Shown here: piece after piece, positions 25,358 through 32,667 of the stretch | Position numbering within the stretch: position 1 is the stretch's first letter | Layout: the number at the start of each line of letters is the position of its first letter | Source: an uncultured Acetatifactor sp. | Lineage (GTDB): Bacteria > Bacillota > Clostridia > Lachnospirales > Lachnospiraceae | Direction: 5' to 3' | NCBI GenBank assembly: GCA_947644185.1 | Contig: CANRZC010000001.1 | Location: forward strand, 1 to 40,707 | DNA length: 40,707 nt | Notes under the pieces: model-generated | Seen by the model: only the letters and a program-made list of their open reading frames with translations | Told to the model about the DNA's origin: nothing | Databases searched by the model: none | Position numbers and translations under genes: made by a program

Positions 25358-26947
25358 CTATAGGGATGCGGCAATCTCTCCAGCATATGCTATTAGGCTG
25401 CCTGGGAAAATTCCCAACAGCACCGCCATAGCCGCCAGAAGGATCAGTGGCACCAGCATGGCAGGGGCAGGCTCTGAGCTTTCTCCTGCCTTCCTGTGGG
25501 GCTGCAGCTCCCAGTCTTTTTCTGTATCCCCACAGCCCCCTCTCTCAGCCTCCCCCATTCCCGGGAAGAATCCCTTCATGGCAACCGGCAGCAGATACCC
25601 AGCTGTCAGCAGCGCGCTGATCAGCAGAACCACCGGCCCCAGCCATGCAAAGACGCCAGTTTGGGACTGCAGCGCCCCCTGCGCCAAATACCATTTGCTG
25701 ACAAAGCCTCCGGTAGGTGGAATCCCCACCAGCCCAAGAGACAGCAATAGATAACACCACATCATTTTCGGCATCCGTTTCCCTATGCCAATCAGCTCTT
25801 CCACTTTTGTGTAATGAAAGCTGTATACAAAGACCCCTGCTGCCAGGAACAAGCCGCATTTCACCACTGCGTGCACCACCACGTGAAGCATGGCCCCAGT
25901 GAAACCATCCTGAGTCAGCAGCGACAGGCCGAACATAATATAGGAGACCTGGCTCACTGTGGAGTAGGCCAGTCTCTTCTTAAAAATCTGCTCTCTGTAG
26001 GCCAGCATGGAGCCCATGAACACGGTCAGCAGCGCCAGTGTCATCCAGGCGTACTGCACCCATGTACCCCGCAGAAACTCTGCCCCCACAATATAGAACA
26101 CTACCCGCACCACAGCCAACACGCCGGACTTTACAATGACAGCTGACAGTACCGCGGAGGCCGGGGAGGGCGCCACCGGATGAGCTGTGGGAAGCCAGGC
26201 GTGGAGAGGCACCATGCCAGCCTTTGCCCCAAAGCCCAAAAGGGCGGCAAACACAGCAATCAGCAAAATCCCCTCATGTCCTGACACTGCTGTCAGATTC
26301 AAGGTGCCTCCTGCTGTGAAGGTCAGAGAATCGCTGTAGCGATACAGGAAAAAGATAGCAAACAGACCTCCGTAGGCACCGCACAGGGAATAAAACAGAT
26401 ATTTTAATGCTGCCATCACGGATTCCTTTTTCCCATTGTGGAGCACCAAGGGCATGGAGAGCAGGGTAGTTAGCTCATAGAACAGGTACATGGTCACCAG
26501 ATTCCCGGAGAAGTCAAATGCCACTAATATTCCATATAGTATCAGATAGAATCCGAAATATCGCTTCTCATTGCCCTCCTGGCGCATATAGACAAAGCCG
26601 TACACCGCGGACAGAATCCATATGACACTGACCACAGTCACAAACAGCCTGCCCACAGAATCGATATGAAAATATACCGGAATGGTATCTAACAGGGTGA
26701 ACAGCAATATTTCTCTGTCCCCTGACCAGGCCACTGCCAGCCCGACTATCACAGAAATACCCAGCACAATACTCACATAGGCCCAAAGCCACTGGCTATT
26801 TTTTCTCTCTCCAGGCCCTTCCTCCCTGGCGCTGGGTGTTTCCCCTTTTCTCCCCACTAGAAAGGATTTCTCCCGAAAAGATGAGAACAGCAACAGCGCA
26901 CCGCAGATCACTGGCATCCCTATGGGAATCAATATCATGGTATCCAT
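25358..26947 (-). CDS. MrpD/NuoM-type antiporter-like subunit
   Basis: This protein of about 529 aa has 14-15 membrane helices. Ion-path residues are intact: Glu in YLFYELTTLL (TM5), Lys in GFGAKAGMVPLHAWLP (TM7), Lys in SAVIVKSGVLA (TM8) and Lys in GGFVSKWYLA (TM12). Residues 22-50 form a charged loop after the first helix, and a second charged loop lies near residue 475. The start is the ATG at 26947 with GGGAGG 9 nt upstream. It follows the 513-aa subunit by 36 nt. It is the second of four tandem antiporter-like genes and should form one channel of a larger membrane arm. Confidence 0.85.
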   Translation of the reverse strand: MDTMILIPIGMPVICGALLLFSSFREKSFLVGRKGETPSAREEGPGERKNSQWLWAYVSIVLGISVIVGLAVAWSGDREILLFTLLDTIPVYFHIDSVGRLFVTVVSVIWILSAVYGFVYMRQEGNEKRYFGFYLILYGILVAFDFSGNLVTMYLFYELTTLLSMPLVLHNGKKESVMAALKYLFYSLCGAYGGLFAIFFLYRYSDSLTFTAGGTLNLTAVSGHEGILLIAVFAALLGFGAKAGMVPLHAWLPTAHPVAPSPASAVLSAVIVKSGVLAVVRVVFYIVGAEFLRGTWVQYAWMTLALLTVFMGSMLAYREQIFKKRLAYSTVSQVSYIMFGLSLLTQDGFTGAMLHVVVHAVVKCGLFLAAGVFVYSFHYTKVEELIGIGKRMPKMMWCYLLLSLGLVGIPPTGGFVSKWYLAQGALQSQTGVFAWLGPVVLLISALLTAGYLLPVAMKGFFPGMGEAERGGCGDTEKDWELQPHRKAGESSEPAPAMLVPLILLAAMAVLLGIFPGSLIAYAGEIAASL

Positions 26948-26983
26948 CAAAGCTTTCCTCCCTAAAATGACTTTCCGTCCTTG

Positions 26984-28525
26984 CTAATCGAACATCTCCA
27001 AGCCACTGTGCATCAATCTCATGATAGGGTCAGAGTTCAGGCCCAGTATCAGGTTTAACAGAATGAAACAGATCAGCGCCACGCTCTTTGCAGGCTGTTC
27101 CCAAAGCCCCACCCTATGTGTTTTCGGCAAAATCTCATAAGCGCCGGCTGTGGCTTCCTTCGCGCTGTGTCGCTCAGTGGGTTTTCTGGTGTAAATCCGA
27201 ATCACTGTCTTCATGAAATACACCGCGTTCAGCACCGTGCTAAGGGCCAGGGCAATTACCGTAGGTAGCATTTTGTGGGCATGGCCCACGGCTGCCTGGG
27301 CAAAGAACAGCTTTGAGATAAACCCTGAAAACATAGGCATCCCTACCATGGACAAAGAGCCTACCAAAAAAGCTATGCCAGCCAATCTATTTCGGAATCC
27401 TGCTCCTGTGATGTCCCCATATTTGTCACTTCCCCCGGAGGCCTCCGAAAGCCCGGACGCAGCCACAAACAGCAAAGCTTTGGTGGCCCCATGGGACAGT
27501 ACATGGTAGATGCTGGCCACAGTCCCGGCCTCTGTGGCCAACCCCAGCCCCATGTAGATATAGCCGATCTGGGCCACAGAAGAATAGGCGATCATCCGGC
27601 GGAGATTCCCCTCCTTCATGGCGCTTAGAGAGCCCATCACCATGCCCAATATGCCAAATACAAACAGCACATTGACTACTTTGCTGTCTCTGACCACATC
27701 AAAGCCTACCACTCTGTAGAAAATCTTGATCAGCAGGAAAATATAGCCCTTTGACACCAGAGAGGACAGGATGGCGGAAGAAGACAGGGTAGAATACCCG
27801 TAAGCATCTGGCAGCCACGCGTGAAAGGGATACAGGGCGCTCTTAATGGCCAGGCCCACGGACATCAGTCCCAAAGCTACCATCAGCGAAATATGGTACT
27901 GTCCCGTCCAGGCCAGCTGCTGCACCTGCTCTCTGATATTGCTCATCAGCAGATGCCCTGTCACCGCGTACAGATAACAAATCCCCAACAGCAGCAGACC
28001 CGATCCCAAAAGGCTCATAATCATGTACCGGGTAGCCGCCTCAAAGGTCCGGCCAGTCTGGCGAATCATGATAAGGCCACAGGCGGAGATGGTATTGATC
28101 TCCACAAACACATAGGCTGTAAACAGATCATTGGTATAAATCAGGGCAAGCAGGGAGCACAGCAACAGATTCACCATCACATAGTACAGATTCTGCTTCC
28201 CCTCCTCAATCTCTGCTTCCCTCTCCCGAATGCCTCCCAGCATGCACAATAGCATAATAATGCAGAAAAAGCAGGCCAAAAAGGCTTCCAGAATGCCCAC
28301 ACGGATTTCATTGCCCCAGGGCGCTGAAAAATGTCCCATTCGGTACACATAGGGCTGCCCTGTGGAGATCACATATTGCAGCACAAAAGCTGACAGAATA
28401 CCGATCACTGTAATCACTGCCGTATTCACCCGCCTGGCCCACTTTCCGTTTAAAACAGAGCAAAGGGGACCGGAAAACAGGGACAGTAGAATAGATATAA
28501 AAGGGAAATTCTGCACAAAAGCCAT
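26984..28525 (-). CDS. mrpD: MrpD/MbhH-type cation/proton antiporter subunit
   Basis: This 513-aa, 14-helix protein sits at the canonical MrpD position, directly after mrpC, overlapping its stop by 1 nt (TAATG). Ion-path residues are Glu in AYVFVEINTI (TM5), Lys in GLAIKSALYPFHAWLP (TM7), Lys in SSLVSKGYIF (TM8) and Lys in SGFISKLFFA (TM12). MrpD is essential for Na+/H+ exchange in Mrp complexes. GGAGGGG lies a few nt upstream of the ATG. It is followed by three paralogues. Confidence 0.9.
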   Translation of the reverse strand: MAFVQNFPFISILLSLFSGPLCSVLNGKWARRVNTAVITVIGILSAFVLQYVISTGQPYVYRMGHFSAPWGNEIRVGILEAFLACFFCIIMLLCMLGGIREREAEIEEGKQNLYYVMVNLLLCSLLALIYTNDLFTAYVFVEINTISACGLIMIRQTGRTFEAATRYMIMSLLGSGLLLLGICYLYAVTGHLLMSNIREQVQQLAWTGQYHISLMVALGLMSVGLAIKSALYPFHAWLPDAYGYSTLSSSAILSSLVSKGYIFLLIKIFYRVVGFDVVRDSKVVNVLFVFGILGMVMGSLSAMKEGNLRRMIAYSSVAQIGYIYMGLGLATEAGTVASIYHVLSHGATKALLFVAASGLSEASGGSDKYGDITGAGFRNRLAGIAFLVGSLSMVGMPMFSGFISKLFFAQAAVGHAHKMLPTVIALALSTVLNAVYFMKTVIRIYTRKPTERHSAKEATAGAYEILPKTHRVGLWEQPAKSVALICFILLNLILGLNSDPIMRLMHSGLEMFD

Positions 28526-28902
28526 TATTTCCCCTCCTTTTTCAGACGGGTGGTGATTTCGTCCAAGTCCAGGGTGTGATATCTGCGATACAGTCTGATG
28601 GTCAAAGACAGCATCAGTGCCGTCACCGACACAGACACCACGATGCCTGTCAGTACAAGCCCGCTGGGAATAGGGTTAATATACGCCTCCACCTCCTGGA
28701 TACCGTCCACCACCACCGGGGCTTTTCTATCTGCAATATAGCCCTTCAGCGCCAAAAAGAGATAAGTGGCTGTGTCCATAATGTTCAGGCCTATGATTTT
28801 CTTGATGAGATTCTTTTGCAGCAGCAAATTGGAGAAGCCAATGCCAAACAGAATCATGGCCACAGCCTCCTGGTAATTATTGAGCAAATATTCCAAGTGC
28901 AT
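28525..28902 (-). CDS. mrpC: MrpC/MbhG (NuoK-like) antiporter subunit
   Basis: This 125-aa protein has three helices (about 10-30, 38-60 and 82-105). The family pattern IGFSNLLLQKNLIKKIIGLNI and IPSGLVLTGIVVSVSVTAL marks MrpC/NuoK. The subunit sits next to MrpD and forms part of the ion path. The ATG at 28902 has GGAGG about 10 nt upstream; the longer frame to 28938 is unlikely. The stop overlaps the mrpD start, indicating coupling. The Asn/Pro-rich segment before helix 3 is typical. Confidence 0.9.
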   Translation of the reverse strand: MHLEYLLNNYQEAVAMILFGIGFSNLLLQKNLIKKIIGLNIMDTATYLFLALKGYIADRKAPVVVDGIQEVEAYINPIPSGLVLTGIVVSVSVTALMLSLTIRLYRRYHTLDLDEITTRLKKEGK

Positions 28903-28963
28903 TCTCCCACACCTCCATCCGTTTTCTTTTGTGCTCACCTTCTCTTACCTGGGAAAAGGCAGT

Positions 28964-29926
28964 TCAGTACCCACCTTTGCGGAACATGGCATAAAAGGTA
29001 TACATAGTGCCTGCCACCACCACCCCTACACAGATGTTTAGGACCAATATCAGTCCACTGCTTAAGATTGCTCCAGGTGTCCCCAGGGGAATGATGCTTT
29101 CCATATGGTTGGCCCCTGTGTAAAAGGAATAGCTCTTTGCCACACTATAGCAGGCCAGGGCGCAAAAGCTCATACGGCGGTAGGTCTTTGCTGTGAAGAA
29201 TCGCTCCGTTTTGGCAAAGCCAAAGGCATTCAGGTACAATATGAGGCCAGCCCCTATCACAGCGCCTCCGGAAAATCCGCCGCCAGGGCCCAGATGCCCT
29301 GCCAGAATGATATAAATGCCAAAGAGGAATATGGGCGGCACCAGGACTCTGGCCACAGTCTGCAGTATCACATCATTCTTTGGCTCATAGAGCCTGTCAT
29401 TGTCCTGGTCAATGGCCTGTTCCTTTTTCCCGTCCCGGCGCAATAGAATCAACACAGTACAGGTAGCGATGAAGAGCACATGGGATTCCCCCAATGTGTC
29501 AAAGGCACGGTAATCCAGAATCATACCTGTGACAATGTTCACCGCCCCAGTCTCCTGTAATCCTTTCTCAATGTAGCGCTCTGCCACCTCATTGTTCACC
29601 GGATTATCCTCATGCCCAAAGGTAGGCAGATCTGACACTGCCACCAGCAGCATGGCTACCAGAAAGATACAGAACAGAATGCTAAAAATGCGGTAAAATC
29701 TCTGGAACACCCGCATCTCAAAATTGTTCTCCAGGTCGTAGACCTTACTTTTCAGAGCTGCCTGATCCTGCTCCCTTTTCTCCTTCGCCTCCTTGCTCTC
29801 TGAGAAGGGGGCTTGCTTTTCCATCTCCACCTCCCCCAGGAAGGGATCCTTTGTGCCATCCAGCCACTGTCTGAATCGAAAGGATAAAGTCTTCTGATAT
29901 TTCTCCTCAGGTATCTTCCTGCTCAT
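28964..29926 (-). CDS. Fused MbhE-MrpB antiporter subunit
   Basis: This protein of about 320 aa has three parts. A charged cytosolic N-terminus (residues 1-85) comes first. An MbhE domain follows, equivalent to the end of MrpA: one helix, then LPTFGHEDNP and NIVTGMILDYRAFDTLGESH. Last is an MrpB domain (ARVLVPPIFLFGIYIILAGH, LGPGGGFSGGAVIGAGLI). MbhE and MbhF/MrpB are separate proteins in Mbh complexes, and MbhE is fused to MrpA in Mrp, so this fusion is distinctive. The ATG at 29926 has GGAGGAG about 6 nt upstream and overlaps the previous gene by 20 nt. Confidence 0.9.
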   Translation of the reverse strand: MSRKIPEEKYQKTLSFRFRQWLDGTKDPFLGEVEMEKQAPFSESKEAKEKREQDQAALKSKVYDLENNFEMRVFQRFYRIFSILFCIFLVAMLLVAVSDLPTFGHEDNPVNNEVAERYIEKGLQETGAVNIVTGMILDYRAFDTLGESHVLFIATCTVLILLRRDGKKEQAIDQDNDRLYEPKNDVILQTVARVLVPPIFLFGIYIILAGHLGPGGGFSGGAVIGAGLILYLNAFGFAKTERFFTAKTYRRMSFCALACYSVAKSYSFYTGANHMESIIPLGTPGAILSSGLILVLNICVGVVVAGTMYTFYAMFRKGGY

Positions 29927-30191
29927 CCTGCTTCTCCTCCTGTGCACTCTCCCTTTTGATAATGGCATCTATCTTTTTCAAGGTCACCAAAAAAAGCACT
30001 GTGGTTACCCCTGCGCCTACCGCTGCCTCTGTGATTGCCAGATCCGGGGATTCCAACAGCACCCAGATAATGGACATAATCAGGCTGTAGGACATGAAAA
30101 TCAATATGGTGTTCAAAAGCTTTTTGGACAGGCTGGCCGCAATGGCACAGACCACCAAAAATCCCAGCAAAATGCAGGTAAATATTGTCAT
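29907..30191 (-). CDS. DUF4040 (MbhD-type) antiporter subunit
   Basis: This small protein of 94 aa has three helices and the DUF4040 pattern SYSLIMSIIWVLLESPDLAI, TEAAVGAGVTTVLFL. It corresponds to MbhD, or to the first part of the C-terminal region of MrpA. The conserved Glu residues (ESPDLAITEAAVG) lie on the proposed ion path. The ATG at 30191 has GGAGG about 10 nt upstream; an upstream GTG at 30209 is less likely. It lies 20 nt after mrpG and overlaps the next gene by 20 nt. A free-standing DUF4040 gene is a Mbh-like, not Mrp-like, trait. Confidence 0.9.
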   Translation of the reverse strand: MTIFTCILLGFLVVCAIAASLSKKLLNTILIFMSYSLIMSIIWVLLESPDLAITEAAVGAGVTTVLFLVTLKKIDAIIKRESAQEEKQDEQEDT

Positions 30192-30211
30192 AGCTTCCGC
30201 CTCCTCCACGT

Positions 30212-30595
30212 CTATTTGGTGGATATAGTGTCGGTGTCTGAGATCTCCGACTCACTCTCCCGGGAATCCAGCTCTACCACACGGTAATGCTTCTCGCTGT
30301 CCTCATTGGTGCTTACCTCCAGCCTGGCGATTAAATGGGAGGACACTGGGGAGGAGAACCACAAAAAGACAATCACCAGCAAAAGCTTTAGAGATGTGAA
30401 GTTAAAGCCGCTTATGACAATCAGCCCTGCCAGCGCAAAGCCGATACCCAAGGTATCCCCAATGGCAGCCGCATGCATCCGGTTCAGCACATACCGAAAC
30501 CGGAACACACCTATGATTTCAATGATAAAGGTTCCCAATCCGCACAAAAGTAATCCGCCGCCCATCACAAACCGCACCCATTCCCATATTGCCAT
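30212..30595 (-). CDS. mrpG: MrpG/MbhC antiporter subunit
   Basis: This 127-aa protein has three helices and the MnhG/MrpG signature FRFRYVLNRMHAAAIGDTLG, then a helix ending SSPVSSHLIAR. The charged tail from about residue 95 to the end is longer than usual. MrpG is a small structural subunit of the antiporter. AGGAGG lies 7 nt before the ATG. It follows mrpF by 76 nt. Confidence 0.9.
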   Translation of the reverse strand: MAIWEWVRFVMGGGLLLCGLGTFIIEIIGVFRFRYVLNRMHAAAIGDTLGIGFALAGLIVISGFNFTSLKLLLVIVFLWFSSPVSSHLIARLEVSTNEDSEKHYRVVELDSRESESEISDTDTISTK

Positions 30596-30671
30596 TGTAC
30601 ATCCTCCTAGCCTTCCCTCATGCCGCCTACAGCGACAGTGCCATTTTAGCCATTTCCCCGGCAGATACCGT

Positions 30672-31073
30672 CTACTGCTTCTCCTGTGTCTCCTGCCCTG
30701 TTTTCAGGTCCTTTGGGCTGGTATCCTCTGCTGTCATTTTTACTATGCTTATATCGTCATCCGTTTTACCATGCTTCCCCTCCTGGTACACACCCATGTA
30801 CACCTTCACCAGCACAATCACCGCCAGGAAGCTGATCATAGCGTAGATCAGGCAAATGTCCACCAGATATCCCTCCTCCAGCATCAGCGCCAGAATGGCG
30901 ATCATCACAATGACCATAGTGCCTGTCATATTTACCGACACAATCCGGTCTGCCACCCTGGGGCCGATAATCGCCCGGATCAGGCAAAGTATCACCAGGA
31001 TTGCCAGTACGATCAGCGCTACTGTAAAAAATATACTGTATGCCTTATCCAGGCTCTCGATTCCGCTTCCCAT
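30672..31073 (-). CDS. mrpF: MrpF/MbhB antiporter subunit
   Basis: This 133-aa protein has three helices and the MrpF pattern LIRAIIGPRVADRIVSVNMT, ILALMLEEGYLVDICLIYAM. The conserved DRI...D...D arrangement is typical. A 35-residue charged C-terminal tail is additional. The start is the ATG at 31073 with an AAGGGA/AAGG site; the extension to 31112 would overlap mrpE. It follows mrpE by 22 nt. Confidence 0.9.
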   Translation of the reverse strand: MGSGIESLDKAYSIFFTVALIVLAILVILCLIRAIIGPRVADRIVSVNMTGTMVIVMIAILALMLEEGYLVDICLIYAMISFLAVIVLVKVYMGVYQEGKHGKTDDDISIVKMTAEDTSPKDLKTGQETQEKQ

Positions 31074-31095
31074 CCTTATCCCTTCTCCCACTTTC

Positions 31096-31560
31096 TTATA
31101 GGGTTTCCTCAAATTTCCGAATATATGTCACAAAGGCGCTCTCCTCAATTCCCTCCGCCATAGACTCGTCCAGGCAGTGTACGGTGTATTCGTCTCCCTC
31201 CAGCGTGACTGTAATGGTTCCCGGTGTCAGCGTGATAGCATTGGCCAGCATGGCCTTTCCCGCCTGGGATTTTAAGTCCGTGTAAAAGCTCACCAGCACA
31301 GGCTCTATCTCCTCTCTCTGGGTCAATATCATATGCATAGCGTGGAGATTGGCCTTGACGATTTCTGTCACCAGCAGCTTGCAATACCGCAAAAACAGGA
31401 ATCCATTTTTGTATACCCGCAGCTCCTTTGCCAGGCTGTAATCCACGAATTTGCAGGAAAACCAAAGCAATGCTCCTGCAATCACCAGCCCAAACAGGCA
31501 TATTTCTAAAGTAACTCTGCCATGAAAGATAATCCAAAGGAAAAAATAAAGCAAGAACAT
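31096..31560 (-). CDS. mrpE: MrpE/MbhA antiporter subunit, first gene of the operon
   Basis: This 154-aa protein has two N-terminal helices followed by the MnhE cytosolic domain: LLVTEIVKANLHAMHMILTQ, ANAITLTPGTITVTLEGDEY and VHCLDES. MrpE is needed for assembly of Mrp complexes. The ATG at 31560 has an ideal AGGAGG 6 nt upstream. A strong hairpin with a T run ends only 16 nt before the ATG, leaving no room for a promoter downstream of it, so expression must pass through that hairpin. The longer frame to 31689 reads through the hairpin and is not coding. Confidence 0.9.
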   Translation of the reverse strand: MFLLYFFLWIIFHGRVTLEICLFGLVIAGALLWFSCKFVDYSLAKELRVYKNGFLFLRYCKLLVTEIVKANLHAMHMILTQREEIEPVLVSFYTDLKSQAGKAMLANAITLTPGTITVTLEGDEYTVHCLDESMAEGIEESAFVTYIRKFEETL

Positions 31561-31576
31561 ATTGCACCTCCTACAC

Positions 31577-31605
31577 AAAAAAAGCAACCCTTCAGTTGCC
31601 TTTTT
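31577..31605 (-). terminator. Intrinsic terminator/attenuator directly before mrpE
   Basis: On the minus strand AAAAAGGCAAC pairs with GTTGCTTTTTTT around a 6-nt loop. The T run ends at 31577, and the mrpE ribosome binding site follows within a few nt. It may end the upstream 63-aa gene transcript, attenuate the antiporter operon, or both. It can also act on the + strand. Confidence 0.75.
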
Positions 31606-31710
31606 GCAAATATATATCACATAGTCTTTTCTCACGACAGCTAAATCATTCTTATACCCCTTGCGCGCTTCGGCGCGCATACCAATCAATATTTGAAAGG
31701 AACTTTCAAA
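31606..31710 (-). other. Hairpin-rich leader upstream of the antiporter operon
   Basis: Two further hairpins precede the attenuator. TTTGAAAG-GAA-CTTTCAAA lies at 31692-31710, overlapping the stop of the 63-aa gene. A G/C-only stem, TGCGCGC-TTCG-GCGCGCA as read on the + strand, lies at 31662-31679. No known riboswitch consensus was recognised. The three hairpins in sequence suggest a regulatory leader. Confidence 0.4.
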
Positions 31711-31897
31711 CTTTCATCTTGTCAATATCCGTAAGATTGACACCGGCAACCGTCAGAATCGCCTTTAAAGAAAGATATTCATCTTTCAGTTTTGCATATG
31801 TCTTCTCCGCATTTTCTTCTCTTGCAAGAATCATGTATTCCTGAATCTTTTTGAAATCCTCAATCGCTGCTTTTGCAATTTCGAGACCGTTTGGCAT
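31706..31897 (-). CDS. Small helical protein of 63 aa, unknown function
   Basis: This fully helical 63-aa protein (AKAAIEDFKKIQEYMILARE, EKTYAKLKDEYLSLKAILTV) ends in VNLTDIDKMKV. It has no membrane segment. AGGTG lies about 7 nt before the ATG. A good promoter and a palindromic repeat precede it. Its surroundings (31.6-32.05 kb) are clearly more A/T-rich than the flanking genes. I do not recognise the family. A coiled-coil adaptor or a component of a small mobile module are possibilities. Confidence 0.6.
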   Translation of the reverse strand: MPNGLEIAKAAIEDFKKIQEYMILAREENAEKTYAKLKDEYLSLKAILTVAGVNLTDIDKMKV

Positions 31898-31957
31898 ACA
31901 ATCACCTGCTTTCTTTATGTGCCATTTCTTCTGTATCAGATAGGTTTATTATAGAAT

Positions 31958-31992
31958 CATGATAATAGAATCGTCTCTTTGATTCTATTATA
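31958..31992. repeat. 35-bp palindromic repeat, copy A
   Basis: The + strand carries CATGATAATAGAATC, a 6-nt spacer, then a second arm ending GATTCTATTATA; the arms are inverted repeats (TAATAGAATC/GATTCTATTA). It overlaps the -10 box of the 63-aa gene promoter. It differs from the copy at 40240-40274, which is in inverse orientation, at only two positions. It is preceded on the + side by TTATTATAGAAT, a remnant of a further unit. Confidence 0.8.
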
Positions 31993-32015
31993 ACAATCGC
32001 CGCTCAAACTGTAAA
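31987..32015 (-). promoter_or_regulatory. Promoter upstream of the 63-aa gene (possibly also of the antiporter operon)
   Basis: On the minus strand TTTACA (32010-32015) and a perfect TATAAT (31987-31992) have a 17-bp spacer. The palindromic repeat begins within the -10 box, at an operator-like position. Confidence 0.7.
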
Positions 32016-32070
32016 GTCTTTCCTACATTTCCTCTAAAAGTTTTCATAAATTTTGACTTCATGTTAAGTT

Positions 32071-32556
32071 TTATATCACTTCAATCCGCTCAAAATACTT
32101 TAATAGAATATTGGCGCAGTTCTCAATGCCGAATTGGGAGGTGTCCAGAATCATATGATAATTGTTTACATCTCCCCATACTTTTCCTGTATGTCTGTAA
32201 TAATATTCGCTGCGAGCCTTGTCATTCTCCTCCAACAGAGTCTTCGCCTCCTCATAGGGCAGGGACTTCTGTCCCATAATGCGATGAATGCGGTCCTCCT
32301 TGTCAGCGCACACATAGATATTGAACACATTTCCCTGATCCCGCAGGATTTCCGAGGCGCAGCGCCCTAAAATAATGCAGGAATGGGACGCCAGCTTTTT
32401 GATCAGCTCTGTCTCGTCCCCATAGCTGTGGTCTTCCAGCTCATGTTCTATGTACGCCTTGTCATACACTGGAATCTCCAGCTTTCTAGACAACTCTGCC
32501 GCAATGGCGCTGGCACCGGTTCCAAACCTCCGACTCATGGTAATCACCAGATTCAT
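32071..32556 (-). CDS. Cytidylate kinase-like family protein
   Basis: This 161-aa P-loop NTPase begins MNLVITMSRRFGTGASAIAA, the degenerate glycine-rich loop of the cytidylate-kinase-like family (SR..GSGG..I), which lacks the classical Walker Lys. CIILGRCASEIL and FNIYVCADKEDRIHRI follow, both typical of the family. Such proteins are widespread in gut Clostridia, and their substrate is not established. The ATG at 32556 has GGGGAGG 7 nt upstream. It lies 111 nt after the ABC genes and may be read with them; no obvious terminator lies between. Confidence 0.85.
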   Translation of the reverse strand: MNLVITMSRRFGTGASAIAAELSRKLEIPVYDKAYIEHELEDHSYGDETELIKKLASHSCIILGRCASEILRDQGNVFNIYVCADKEDRIHRIMGQKSLPYEEAKTLLEENDKARSEYYYRHTGKVWGDVNNYHMILDTSQFGIENCANILLKYFERIEVI

Positions 32557-32667
32557 ACTCGTTCCTCCCCTTTGGCCGCTTTTTGGCTTGCACATGGACT
32601 GATTATACCACATCCCTAAACCGGTTACAACCCCGTTGCGGAACCAAGTTATGGCATTTTCAATGTC

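Noticed and set aside
31561..31689. In-frame N-terminal extension of MrpE
   Set aside because: It reads through two stable hairpins including a terminator; the AGGAGG-linked ATG at 31560 fits the family start.
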